From NCBI GenBank assembly GCA_910585485.1, contig CAJUEZ010000003.1:26058-90057 (forward strand): a stretch of DNA of 64,000 nt. Reading direction: 5' to 3'. The position numbers and the translations under genes were made by a program. A model generated the notes under the pieces. That model was not told the origin of the DNA. It made no database searches and saw only the letters and a program-made list of their open reading frames with translations. The DNA is from an uncultured Clostridia bacterium (lineage in GTDB: Bacteria > Bacillota > Clostridia > UBA1381). Shown piece by piece: positions 47,475 through 56,950 of this stretch (within the stretch, counting starts at the first letter, position 1; the number at the start of each line of letters is the position of its first letter).

Positions 47475-49736
47475 CTAATTCTGTAATCGCGTCACAGACA
47501 TAACGCCGTGAAGCTGAGTAATTTTCTTTTTCAGTAAAGCTAAATCTGAAGTGTTGCGTATTTCGACACCGAGTTGAATCACGGCGACACCTTTTTTTGT
47601 AACGAAGGCATTGACCGATTTAAAAGGTATTTTAAGCGTAGAGAGAATATTTGTGATTTCAAGCAGCACACCGTCACGGTCATGCGCCTCAACCTGAAGA
47701 TTGGCGATGTATGAGGTGCTGCGCTCATCATCCCACCACACATCTATAAATCTGCTTTTATCCTCTTCGGAAAGCGAGTTGGGAGTCATATTTGGACAGT
47801 CGCGCCTGTGAACGCTTACGCCTCTTCCTTTTGTTATAAACCCAACGATGTCATCGCCGGCTACAGGATTACAGCACCGCGCGAGACGCACAAGGCAATT
47901 ATCAATATCTTTTACAACAATACCTTTGCTTGAAGCGTGACGTTTTGCTGGTTCTGCCTGCACAGTGTGATGTTCCTCATCATAGACAGCCTCAAGGTTT
48001 TTCTTCGCTTCGAGAGCCTTAGTTTGTTTCAGCCATTCATCGCGAAGTCTTACAACAACCTTTTGAGCGGTCAGTCCGCCGTAGCCAACGCTGGCATATA
48101 AATCGTCAATAGTCTGAAAACCGTATCTCTTTATCAATATAGCAATCCATTCGGTTTTAAACAGCTGCTCATGAGTATTGCCGAGACGGCGAAGTTCACG
48201 CTCAATAAGTTCTTTGCCGTGTTCAATATTTTCATCACGGCGCTCGCGCTTGAACCATTGATTGATTTTGTTTTTCGCTTGAGACGTGCGGCATACTTTA
48301 AGCCAGTCACGGCTCGGTCCATGAGTGTTGGCGGTCAGTATTTCAACTATCTCGCCGTTTTGAATAATATAATTATTCGGAACGATTTTACCGTTTACCT
48401 TCGCGCCGCTCATTTTATATCCGACTTGTGAATGTATAGCGAAGGCAAAGTCAATAACGGTACTTTTTGCGGGAAGAGAAATAACTTTTCCCTGAGGAGT
48501 AAATACAAACACTTCGTCTTCAAACAAATCGAATTTTAAAGTGTTGAAGAAATCATCAGTGTCTATAATGCTTGTTTGTGTGTCCAGAAGCTTACGCACC
48601 CATTCAAGTTTTGAATCCATATCGCTCTCGCCGGAAACTCCTTCTTTATATTTCCAGTGCGCGGCGATACCGTTTTCGGCTACATGGTGCATTTCCCATG
48701 TGCGAATCTGTATTTCAAGAGGTGTGCCGTTAGGACCTATAACGGTCGTATGAAGCGACTGATACATGTTTGGCTTCGGCATTGCGATATAGTCCTTAAA
48801 ACGCATGGGCACGGGTGTATATAAATCGTGAACCATTCCGAGAACCGCATAACAGTCCGCTACTGTGTCAACAATAACTCGCACGGCGAACAGGTCGTAA
48901 AGTTCGTCAATCGACTTGTTCTGCGTGTACATTTTTCTGAAAATACTGTAAAAATGCTTCGCGCGTCCTGTAACCTGTCCTTCGATATTCATTACTTTAA
49001 GCTTCTCGCGAAGAACGTCCATAATATCCCTTATGTATTTGTCCCGTTCATCTTTTTTTTGATTGATACTTTGCGTTATTTCGTCATAAGCGACAGGGTC
49101 AAGATATTTAAGAGCCAAATCTTCAAGTTCAATTTTTATTTTGGACATACCCAAGCGGTGCGCTAAAGGAGCATAAACATCAAGAGTCTCCTTTGATATA
49201 AGCAGCTGTTTGGCGCGCGGCATAAAATTAAGCGTGCGCATGTTGTGCAGCCTGTCGATAAGTTTTATCACAACTACGCGTATATCCTTAGCCATTGCGA
49301 GAAACATTTTTCTAAGATTCTCAACCTGCTGTTCTTCGCGAGTGTTATATTTAATCTGTTTCAGCTTTGTTACACCGTCCACGAGTTCAGCCACGCTTTT
49401 GCCGAAAAGGTCTTCAATGTTTTCATAGGTATATGGAGTGTCTTCCACAACGTCATGAAGAAGAGCCGCGGAAATCGCTGTCGAGTCGAGAGCAAGCTGA
49501 GCGGCAATATATGCGAGCTGTACGGGGTGCTCTATATACGGAGCGCCGCTGCGTCTGAACTGATGCGAATGCGCGGATTTTGCCAGTCTGTACGCTATAT
49601 ATATCATATCTGTATTAGCATTTGGACTATAAGATGTCACCATGCCGATTATTTTATCAATAAGCACATCGGTATCGTCCGCATGCTGCGGCATTTTTTC
49701 GGGTGAAAGAATAACCGGGTCATTTGTTTCCGCCAT
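47475..49736 (-). CDS. relA: (p)ppGpp synthetase/hydrolase, RelA/SpoT family
   Basis: Rel makes and degrades (p)ppGpp in the stringent response. The 753-residue bifunctional protein has the HD hydrolase (HSHQFRRSGAPYIEHP, LLHDVVEDT, VVIKLIDRLHNMRTL), the synthetase (GRAKHFYSIFRKM, DLFAVRVIV, MPKPNMYQSLHTTV), a TGS domain (VFVFTPQGKVISLPAKSTVIDFAF), a zinc-finger-like RCCNP part and a C-terminal ACT domain. Both catalytic parts look intact. GGAAGTGAG stands before ATG 49736. It lies 34 bases after recJ, an order I know from other Firmicutes (recJ-apt-relA without apt here). Confidence 0.97.
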   Translation of the reverse strand: MAETNDPVILSPEKMPQHADDTDVLIDKIIGMVTSYSPNANTDMIYIAYRLAKSAHSHQFRRSGAPYIEHPVQLAYIAAQLALDSTAISAALLHDVVEDTPYTYENIEDLFGKSVAELVDGVTKLKQIKYNTREEQQVENLRKMFLAMAKDIRVVVIKLIDRLHNMRTLNFMPRAKQLLISKETLDVYAPLAHRLGMSKIKIELEDLALKYLDPVAYDEITQSINQKKDERDKYIRDIMDVLREKLKVMNIEGQVTGRAKHFYSIFRKMYTQNKSIDELYDLFAVRVIVDTVADCYAVLGMVHDLYTPVPMRFKDYIAMPKPNMYQSLHTTVIGPNGTPLEIQIRTWEMHHVAENGIAAHWKYKEGVSGESDMDSKLEWVRKLLDTQTSIIDTDDFFNTLKFDLFEDEVFVFTPQGKVISLPAKSTVIDFAFAIHSQVGYKMSGAKVNGKIVPNNYIIQNGEIVEILTANTHGPSRDWLKVCRTSQAKNKINQWFKRERRDENIEHGKELIERELRRLGNTHEQLFKTEWIAILIKRYGFQTIDDLYASVGYGGLTAQKVVVRLRDEWLKQTKALEAKKNLEAVYDEEHHTVQAEPAKRHASSKGIVVKDIDNCLVRLARCCNPVAGDDIVGFITKGRGVSVHRRDCPNMTPNSLSEEDKSRFIDVWWDDERSTSYIANLQVEAHDRDGVLLEITNILSTLKIPFKSVNAFVTKKGVAVIQLGVEIRNTSDLALLKKKITQLHGVMSVTRLQN

Positions 49737-49770
49737 AAACTCACTTCCTATCTGTAAAATGTCTGATAAC

Positions 49771-51486
49771 TTATTTGCTGATTTTTATATCCTTCAGTAT
49801 AAGCTGAACGGACTCGATTCCCTGATGATTATTAATATCCATTTGGAAAGCGAGATTGATATTGTCACCTTGTTTGATGGAGGCGACAAAATCACCCATA
49901 CCGAAGCCTATACAATTTATAATATGATCGTTTTTGCTTATTCTGAGACGAAGATGTTTATTGTCGATGCCGACGGCGGCAATGTTCATAATACGCGCAC
50001 CGCTCATTGCGAATACCGGCTTTTCGTTTCCCATGCCAAACGGTTCAAGACTTAAAAGCATTTTCGCATTTTCAAGCGTTACGGCGCGTTCTGAAAGAGG
50101 ACAGTCAATTTCTATTGACGGAATCATATCCCGTTCTGTTAGCATGCTGTCGGCATATTTGTTTATTTCTTTTGTAAAATCTTCAATATCACACATATTT
50201 ATGTTGAGTCCCGCCGCGACCGCGTGTCCGCCGAAATCGGTGAGATGTTTTTCACAGTGAGAAAGCGCGTCGAAAAGGTTGAAGTTTTTTATGCTTCTGC
50301 CCGAACCTTTGCCCACACCGTTTGAATATGAAATCAGTATGCAGGGCTTGTAATACATATCGCATAGCCTTGATGCGACTATCCCTATAACACCATGATG
50401 CCAATCTTCTTTGGCAAGAACAATAACTTTTTTCTTCTTAAAATTTGCGTCTGACGCGATCATTGAAACCGCCTCGTCAAAAATTTGACGCTCCGTAAGT
50501 TGTCTTTCCTTATTTTCTTTGTCGAGAGTGAGCGCGATTTCACGCGCGCTGTTGCGGTCTTTTGTAAGCAATAACTCAACCGCTGTTGTGGCTGTGCCGA
50601 GTCTGCCGGCAGCGTTAAGACGCGGTGCTATCGCAAAAGCGATGGTGGACGAGGTAATCTCTTTATCCAATACACCCGCGATTTCCAGTATGGCGCGTAT
50701 GCCGGCGCGCTGAGTTTTTTTAAGAGCCTTTAGACCTTTGTCGGCTATAACTCTGTTTTCGCCGACAAGCGGAACAACATCGGCTATTGTGCCGAGAGTT
50801 GCAATATCGACATATTTTTCAAATACATCTTTCGTTACCATTCCGTTTTCCATAGCGAGCGCGAGTATAAGTTTAAACGCTACGCCTACGCCCGCGAGAG
50901 AGTCGAACGGATATTCGCAGTCGGGACGTTTGGGATTCAGTATAGCCGCCGCGGCAGACGGCAGACGGTCTTTGCATGTGTGATGATCTGTGATAATCAC
51001 ATCCAGGCCTTGCAGCTTGGCAAATTCCACTTCGCCTATCGCCGTTATGCCGCAGTCAACAGTTATCAGAAGTTTTATGCCCTGCTTGAAAAGCTTGTTC
51101 ACAGCCATAATATTAATTCCGTAACCCTCGCCTTTGCGGTCAGGAATATAGTATTGAATGTCCGCGCCGAGCGACAGTAAAAACTCATAAAGAAGCGCGG
51201 TGGAAGTTATTCCGTCAACATCGTAATCGCCGTAAACAGCAATTTTCTCTTTATTTTTTATTGCGGTGTTTATTCGGTTTACCGCTTTGTCCATATCAAG
51301 CATTAGTTTTGGATTTACTATGTCTGCCATTGATTTCTTTAAAAAAGCGGAAATATTCTCCTCGTCTATGCCGCGGTTTAAAATAATGGTGGATATAACG
51401 CGCGGAATGCGATACTCCTGTGATATTCTGTTTATAACATCATCGCTGAGTTTTTTATTTTTGAAATTCCAAATCTTATCAATCAT
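49771..51486 (-). CDS. recJ: Single-stranded-DNA-specific exonuclease RecJ
   Basis: RecJ is a 5'-3' ssDNA exonuclease of recombination and mismatch repair. The 571-residue protein shows the DHH motifs: VYGDYDVDGITSTALL, VDCGITA, ITDHHTCKDRLP, the linker to DHHA1 with GVAFKLILAL, APRLNAAGRLG, and DWHHGVIGIVASRL plus SGRSIKNFNLFDAL and GGHAVAAGLNI. ATG 51486 has GGAG five bases upstream; a TTG 12 bases earlier lies in the ribosome site. A consensus promoter is just upstream, making it the first gene of the run to gyrB. Confidence 0.95.
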   Translation of the reverse strand: MIDKIWNFKNKKLSDDVINRISQEYRIPRVISTIILNRGIDEENISAFLKKSMADIVNPKLMLDMDKAVNRINTAIKNKEKIAVYGDYDVDGITSTALLYEFLLSLGADIQYYIPDRKGEGYGINIMAVNKLFKQGIKLLITVDCGITAIGEVEFAKLQGLDVIITDHHTCKDRLPSAAAAILNPKRPDCEYPFDSLAGVGVAFKLILALAMENGMVTKDVFEKYVDIATLGTIADVVPLVGENRVIADKGLKALKKTQRAGIRAILEIAGVLDKEITSSTIAFAIAPRLNAAGRLGTATTAVELLLTKDRNSAREIALTLDKENKERQLTERQIFDEAVSMIASDANFKKKKVIVLAKEDWHHGVIGIVASRLCDMYYKPCILISYSNGVGKGSGRSIKNFNLFDALSHCEKHLTDFGGHAVAAGLNINMCDIEDFTKEINKYADSMLTERDMIPSIEIDCPLSERAVTLENAKMLLSLEPFGMGNEKPVFAMSGARIMNIAAVGIDNKHLRLRISKNDHIINCIGFGMGDFVASIKQGDNINLAFQMDINNHQGIESVQLILKDIKISK

Positions 51487-51529
51487 AGTATTCTCCAAAA
51501 CACAATTCTTTTCAAAATTCTACTTAATT

Positions 51530-51558
51530 ATTATAACATTTTTTTCGCTGAAATTCAA
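51530..51558 (-). promoter_or_regulatory. Promoter of the recJ-relA-yaaA-recF-remB-gyrB run
   Basis: Minus strand TTGAAT, 17-base spacer, TATAAT, about 43 bases before the recJ ATG. It is the only strong promoter I see upstream of any of the six genes. Confidence 0.75.
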
Positions 51559-51629
51559 GTAAAACAGGCATTTTTGAATAAAAATATATATATTGGGAAA
51601 AATAAAGATACAGAAAGGAGTGAAGAGAA

Positions 51630-51782
51630 ATGAGCAACAATCAGAACAACAATTTCAAGAACCAGAACAACAATAACAGTACACAGAATAACACACAGAA
51701 TAACACACAGAATAACAATCAAAAGCAAAAACAAAATCAAAAAAATAACAATAATAAAGATAACAATAACGGCGACTTTTAA
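51630..51782 (+). CDS. Extremely Asn/Gln-rich 50-residue protein
   Basis: A 50-codon gene starts at ATG 51630 with AAAGGAG upstream and ends at TAA 51782, followed by a strong terminator. Of its 50 residues 25 are Asn and 9 are Gln, with repeats such as NTQNNTQNNTQNNN and a basic centre (QKQKQNQK). It has only two aromatic residues and almost no hydrophobic ones, so it is surely disordered. Prion-like tracts and gamma-type spore proteins have similar bias, but I cannot place it. The strong ribosome site and terminator argue that it is a real gene and not chance repeats. No function assigned. Confidence 0.75.
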   Translation: MSNNQNNNFKNQNNNNSTQNNTQNNTQNNNQKQKQNQKNNNNKDNNNGDF

Positions 51783-51788
51783 GAAAAG

Positions 51789-51829
51789 AAAACACGTCAT
51801 CGAAAAGAAATTTTTCAATGACGTGTTTT
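51789..51829. terminator. Terminator between the Asn/Gln-rich gene and prfB
   Basis: Stem AAACACGTCAT / ATGACGTGTTT with an inner GAAAA / TTTTC pairing, seven Ts on plus; the minus side also gives a T-rich exit, serving the convergent prfB. Confidence 0.92.
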
Positions 51830-51830
51830 T

Positions 51831-52950
51831 TTATTTGCTCAATGTGCCAAGGCTTGCCGCTTTAAGATACGCGTTTATAAATCCGTTTAAATCTCCGTCC
51901 ATAACCGCGCCTATGTTACCCATTTCAAAGCCCGTTCTAAGGTCTTTAACCATGGTGTAAGGCTGGAATACATATGAGCGGATTTGACTGCCCCAACCGT
52001 TTTCCATCTGTACTCCCTGAATGTCCGCGATTTTTTCCTTTTGCTGCTGTTCGGCAAGTTCCACAAGTTTTGCTTTAAGCATTTTCATAGCGTAATCTCT
52101 GTTCTGAAATTGAGAACGTTGTGTCTGACATGATGTGACAACACCTGTTGGAATATGAGTAAGACGCACTGCGGAACTTGTTTTGTTAATGTGCTGACCG
52201 CCCGCTCCGCTGGCACGGTAAGCCTCCATTTTAATATCTTCGGGACGTATGTCAATTTCAACGTTATCATCAAGTTCCGGCATGACTTCGATTGACGCGA
52301 AAGATGTCATACGTTTGCCGGCTGAATTGAACGGTGAGATTCTCACAAGGCGGTGTACGCCTTTTTCGGCTTTAAGATAGCCGTAAGCGTTAACGCCGTC
52401 AATTTCTATTGTACAGCTTTTTATTCCCGCCTCATCACCGGGAAGAGAGTCGAGAACGGTATAAGTATACCCGTTTTTTTGAGCCCACATCTGATACATT
52501 CTGATAAGCATCTCACACCAATCCTGCGCTTCCGTTCCGCCGGCACCGGCATGGAAAGTCATTATGGCATTGTTTTTATCGTAAGCGCCGCTTAGCAGCG
52601 TTTCAAGCGTCATCTTTTCAATTTCCGCTTCGATTTCATCAGACGCTTGTGTGACGTCCCCAAGCATGCTCTCATCATTCTCTTCGTTTGCCAGGTCTAT
52701 TAAAACAAGAGTATCCTCCCATTTTGACACGAGATTGTCAAATGCTTCTACTTTGTCTTTAAGCTGCTTTGTTTTCTGCAAAACTTTTTGGGAGTTTTCC
52801 AAATCATCCCAAAAATCGGGTTTTGCGCTTTCCGCTTCAAGTTCGCTTATTTCTTTCTGTGTCTGCGCGATGTCAAAGTGAATCCCTCAAATCGTTTATG
52901 CTGTCTTCAAAGCCTTGCAGCTTTAATCTGTACTCATCGTACTCTAACAT
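51831..52950 (-). CDS. prfB: Peptide chain release factor 2 (programmed +1 frameshift)
   Basis: RF2 ends translation at UGA and UAA. The first 25 codons start at ATG 52950 (MLEYDEYRLKLQGFEDSIND) and stop at an in-frame UGA (52875-52873). The main frame continues one base on, DIAQTQKEISELEAE, to the stop at 51831. Family motifs are the HAGAGGTEAQDW region, the GGQHINKTSSAVRL catalytic loop and THIPTGVVTSCQTQRSQ. The tripeptide region SPFNSAGKR supports RF2 over RF1. The frameshift site CTTTGAC has GAGGG a few bases before it. The gene follows secA, as in B. subtilis. Confidence 0.95.
52872..52878 (-). promoter_or_regulatory. prfB +1 frameshift site
   Basis: Slippery CTT-TGA-C at codons 25-26, with a Shine-Dalgarno-like GAGGG five bases upstream. 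When RF2 is scarce the ribosome shifts to GAC and makes full RF2; when plentiful, UGA ends translation. This is the known autoregulation of prfB. Confidence 0.93.
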
Positions 52951-53015
52951 TGTGATCACTTCTTTCTATAATTATTTCTTCATGTTATTTCCCTCTGAAA
53001 TTACACGGTTAAGTC

Positions 53016-55733
53016 CTATTTTCCACAGCAATGTTTATATTTCTTTCCGCTGCCGCATGGACAAGGGTCGTTTCTGCCCGGTTCTTTTTTAGCGCGTTTA
53101 GGCTGACTTGTAAGCGAGCCGTCACCGCCGGTATCCATAGGCTTAGCCACCTGCTCACGCTCAATCTTTATTCTCGGCATGGCTGAAAGAACGTAGCGTA
53201 CAGTATCTTTTTTGATGCTGTCAAGCATATTTTCGTAAAGTTCGCTGCCGACATTTCTGTATTCAACGACAGGGTCGTGCTGACCGTATGCTCTAAGACC
53301 TATTTCACGCTTAACGTGTTCCATTTCATCAAGGTGATCCATCCACAGTGTGTCGACAACCTTTAGCATAAGAACTCTTTCAAGTTCACGCATGTTTTCG
53401 CCGAAAGTTTCCTCCTGCTCTGCGTAACGCTTTGAAGCAAGTTCCATAAGCATATCCTTAACGTCAGCCCTGGTGATAGTTTCCATATCCTCCTCAGAGA
53501 TGGCAAATTCGCCTTTCGCGTTAAGATACTGATTTGCAAACTCAACAATAGCGCGTATATTCCAATCCTCAGGGATTTCTGAAATGCCTATATAATCGTC
53601 AAGGGCGCTGTCAACTGACGATTCAATCATGTTCTTTATAGTGCCGCTTATATCCTCGCCGTCAAGCACTGACTGACGCTGAGCGTATATAATTTTACGC
53701 TGCTCATTCATTACCTCGTCATACTGCAGCACGTGCTTACGTGAGTCAAAGTTACGGCTCTCCAAACTCTTCTGAGCGTTTTCGATAGCGTTTGTAAGCA
53801 TTTTTGCTTCTATAGGCTCATCTTCTTCAAGACCGAGCGCGTTAACCATTGCCTTAACTCTGTCACTTCCGAAGATTCTCATAAGGTCATCGTCAAGAGA
53901 AAGGAAGAACTTAGACGCGCCGGGGTCTCCCTGACGTCCCGCACGACCTCGCAACTGATTGTCTATACGTCTTGACTCGTGACGTTCTGTGCCTATAATG
54001 AATAAACCGCCGAGTTTTTTAACCTCTTCCTGTTCAGGCGCGATTTGTTCCTTGTACTTTTCGTTAAGTTCTGTGAAGACCTTTCTTGCGTTTATGATTT
54101 CCTCGTCGTCAGTATCGCCGAAACCTGTAGCCTCAGCAATAAGTTCGTCTGTAAAGCCCTGTCGTGACATTTCATGTTTTGCCATATACTCAGCGTTACC
54201 GCCAAGAATAATATCTGTACCACGGCCTGCCATATTTGTAGCGATTGTAACCGCGCCCTTTTTACCTGCTTGAGCCACGATTTCAGCTTCTTTCGCGTGA
54301 TATTTTGCGTTAAGAACTTCATGCTTTATACCCGCGCGCTTTAAAAGAGCGGAAAGTATTTCTGATTTATCGACATTAACTGTGCCGACAAGAACAGGCT
54401 GACCTTTAGCGTTACATTCCTGAATTTGACGGATTACCGCCAAGAATTTACCCTTTTCTGTTTTGAAAACAACATCGTGCATATCTTCTCGGACAACCGG
54501 CTTGTTTGTCGGAACAGCGACAACGTCAAGCTTATAAATATGCTGAAATTCTTCTTCTTCAGTAAGAGCCGTACCTGTCATACCGGACAGCTTGTTATAA
54601 AGACGGAAGAAATTTTGGAATGTGATTGTTGCAAGCGTTTTAGACTCGTTTTCAATCTTAACGCCCTCTTTAGCCTCAATAGCCTGGTGAAGACCGTCGC
54701 TATAGCGTCTTCCGGGCATAATACGTCCGGTAAATTCATCGACAATCATTACCTGTCCTTCCTGAACAACATACTGCTGGTCGCGGTGCATAACACCGTT
54801 TGCCTGCAATGCCTGGTTGATGTGATGCTGAAGTTTCATATTGTCAGGGTCAGAAAGGTTTTCAACACCAAAGCCTTGCTCGGCTTTTTTTACACCCTGC
54901 TCTGTCAGCATTGCCGTTTTCGCCTTTTCGTCAACTATATAATCAGCGTCAAGATTCTCGTCAAGCTGTTTGTCATCGTGCTCAGTGACAACCACCTTTT
55001 TAAGACGCTTGACAAACATATCGGCAACTCTGTAAAGTTCGTTTGCGTCCTGACCCATGCCTGAAATAATAAGCGGAGTTCTTGCCTCGTCGATAAGGAT
55101 TGAGTCTACCTCGTCCACAACGGCGTAGTTGTGACCGCGCTGTACCATCTCTTCTTTGTGAACAACCATGTTGTCACGCAGATAGTCAAATCCAAGCTCG
55201 TTATTTGTTCCGTAGGTAATATCCGCGGCATAAGCTTTGCGTCTGTCACTGTTATCAAGGTCATGAATAATAAGTCCGACGCTCATGCCGAGGAAACGGT
55301 AAACCTTTCCCATCCACTCACTGTCTCGTTTTGCAAGATAATCATTGACGGTAACGATATGTACACCGTCACCTGTCAGCGCATTAAGGTAAGCGGGAAG
55401 CGTTGAAACAAGAGTTTTACCTTCACCTGTTTTCATTTCCGCAATACGTCCCTGATGGAGTATAACACCGCCGACCACCTGAACATAGAAATGCTTCATG
55501 CCGAGAACTCTCCAGCTTGCCTCGCGCATTACGGCGAATGCCTCAGGGAGAAGATCGTCAAGAGTTTCTCCGTTTTTCAGTCTTTCTTTAAATTCGGGAG
55601 TTTTAGCCTTAAGTTCCGCGTCGGAAAGCTTTGCCATATCGTCCTCCAGAGCCATGACTTTATCCGCGATAGGATAAACCTTTTTCAGTTCTCTGTCGGA
55701 ATACGTACCGAATATTTTGTCAAATACACTCAT
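53016..55733 (-). CDS. secA: Preprotein translocase ATPase SecA
   Basis: SecA drives proteins through SecYEG. The 905-residue protein has the DEAD motor with MKTGEGKTLVSTLPAYLNAL, VDEVDSILIDEARTPLIISG, the preprotein-crosslinking region, ATNMAGRGTDIILGGN, GRAGRQGDPG, the helical scaffold and the zinc-binding C-tail NDPCPCGSGKKYKHCCGK that contacts SecB or lipids. Length is normal. GAGGAG precedes ATG 55733. It is 66 bases upstream of prfB and probably co-transcribed, as in B. subtilis. Confidence 0.98.
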   Translation of the reverse strand: MSVFDKIFGTYSDRELKKVYPIADKVMALEDDMAKLSDAELKAKTPEFKERLKNGETLDDLLPEAFAVMREASWRVLGMKHFYVQVVGGVILHQGRIAEMKTGEGKTLVSTLPAYLNALTGDGVHIVTVNDYLAKRDSEWMGKVYRFLGMSVGLIIHDLDNSDRRKAYAADITYGTNNELGFDYLRDNMVVHKEEMVQRGHNYAVVDEVDSILIDEARTPLIISGMGQDANELYRVADMFVKRLKKVVVTEHDDKQLDENLDADYIVDEKAKTAMLTEQGVKKAEQGFGVENLSDPDNMKLQHHINQALQANGVMHRDQQYVVQEGQVMIVDEFTGRIMPGRRYSDGLHQAIEAKEGVKIENESKTLATITFQNFFRLYNKLSGMTGTALTEEEEFQHIYKLDVVAVPTNKPVVREDMHDVVFKTEKGKFLAVIRQIQECNAKGQPVLVGTVNVDKSEILSALLKRAGIKHEVLNAKYHAKEAEIVAQAGKKGAVTIATNMAGRGTDIILGGNAEYMAKHEMSRQGFTDELIAEATGFGDTDDEEIINARKVFTELNEKYKEQIAPEQEEVKKLGGLFIIGTERHESRRIDNQLRGRAGRQGDPGASKFFLSLDDDLMRIFGSDRVKAMVNALGLEEDEPIEAKMLTNAIENAQKSLESRNFDSRKHVLQYDEVMNEQRKIIYAQRQSVLDGEDISGTIKNMIESSVDSALDDYIGISEIPEDWNIRAIVEFANQYLNAKGEFAISEEDMETITRADVKDMLMELASKRYAEQEETFGENMRELERVLMLKVVDTLWMDHLDEMEHVKREIGLRAYGQHDPVVEYRNVGSELYENMLDSIKKDTVRYVLSAMPRIKIEREQVAKPMDTGGDGSLTSQPKRAKKEPGRNDPCPCGSGKKYKHCCGK

Positions 55734-56023
55734 TTATAATTCTCCTCATAAATTTTATCTGCAAGAAAACGCCCCTAAAAATGCCACAATAGGGTATTTT
55801 ACATTATTATAACACAATATGGGGAAGATTACTACTATTTTTTATTAATTTTTTGTAAATTTCTGAAAATTAAAATTTCTTGCGATAATGGAGTTTGTTA
55901 TGTTATATATTCGCCGCGTGAAATCATTAATACAGTGATTTTGAAATGCGAAGTTTTTTTGTTCTAAATGCCTGTCCCGAATAATATATATCAAATACAA
56001 AACACGAATGGAGGAAAAAGAAA
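55734..56023. other. Intergenic region between secA and spoIIIAA
   Basis: This 290-base AT-rich gap must hold the divergent promoters of secA and of the spoIIIA operon. A TATAAT on minus near 55810 may serve secA but lacks a good -35. I looked for a sigma-E promoter for spoIIIAA and found no convincing pair of boxes with correct spacing. The ribosome site of spoIIIAA (ATGGAGGAAAAAG) ends it. No gene seen. Confidence 0.4.
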
Positions 56024-56950
56024 ATGTACATAGCAAACAACGAGACAGTGGTTTCTTCGCGTGGAATATTAAGTTTCATGCCGCAGGGGATAAGAAGGTA
56101 TATGTATAATATAAATCTTGACGGAGCCTGCGAGATACATATGAGGCTTGGGAAACCGCTCGTCATACATTACAGTGACGGGTGCTTTTATATAAACGAA
56201 AAAGGCAACCTCACTCCGCTGCCGAGCCGTGCGCTTAAAGTAACGCGGGCGCATATAAACGAGGCTTTGGAAATAGCCGCTGATTCATCAATATATTCCG
56301 TCAGTGATGAGATAAAAAACGGATATTTAACTATAGCCGGAGGGCATAGGATAGGAATAACGGGCACTGCGGTAATAAAGGAGGACAAGGTATCTTTCAT
56401 AAAGAATATTTCCGGACTTAATTACAGACTCGCGCGTGAAGTGCAGGGCGCGGCGGACAGTGTTATGCCGATTATAACTAAAGGTAATATCGTGCGCAAC
56501 ACTCTCATAATATCGCCGCCCGGGGCGGGTAAAACAACAATGCTCCGAGATATTGCCAGACAGCTTTCCTACAAAGCATACCGTGTCAGCGTGGTGGATG
56601 AAAGACGTGAGATAGCGGCTATGTTTGAGGGCAGAAGCGCGTTTGACCTTGGCTTTTCAACTGATGTTTTAGAGGGAGTGGACAAGGCGGAGGGCATGAT
56701 AATGGTTCTCAGGAGCATGAGCCCTGATGTGATTATTACCGATGAGATAGGCAAACAGGCTGATATAGATGCTTTGGAAAAAATCACAAACAGCGGAGCC
56801 GCTGTTATAGCCTCGGTACACGGCAGAAATATTGAAATGATAAAGCGCCGTAAGGATTTAAGAAATATGCTGAGATTTTTTGACGTGATAATAACGCTCA
56901 GCCGCCGGGGCGGCGCGGGACATGTGGAGGAGGCAATAGAAGAGTGGTAA
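56024..56950 (+). CDS. spoIIIAA: Stage III sporulation protein AA (ATPase)
   Basis: SpoIIIAA is the cytoplasmic ATPase of the channel that links mother cell and forespore, needed for sigma-G activity. The 308-residue protein has the AAA/secretion-ATPase core with Walker A SPPGAGKTT at 164-172, VVDERREIAAM and VIITDEIGKQADIDAL as Walker B, plus the ASVHGRNIEMIKRRK segment. GGAGG stands before ATG 56024. It is the first of eight spoIIIA genes in standard order. Confidence 0.96.
   Translation: MYIANNETVVSSRGILSFMPQGIRRYMYNINLDGACEIHMRLGKPLVIHYSDGCFYINEKGNLTPLPSRALKVTRAHINEALEIAADSSIYSVSDEIKNGYLTIAGGHRIGITGTAVIKEDKVSFIKNISGLNYRLAREVQGAADSVMPIITKGNIVRNTLIISPPGAGKTTMLRDIARQLSYKAYRVSVVDERREIAAMFEGRSAFDLGFSTDVLEGVDKAEGMIMVLRSMSPDVIITDEIGKQADIDALEKITNSGAAVIASVHGRNIEMIKRRKDLRNMLRFFDVIITLSRRGGAGHVEEAIEEW

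Noticed and set aside
55860..56010. Sigma-E promoter for the spoIIIA operon
   Set aside because: Weak matches such as AATACAGT and AATACAAA exist, but none has a matching -35 at 14-15 bases.
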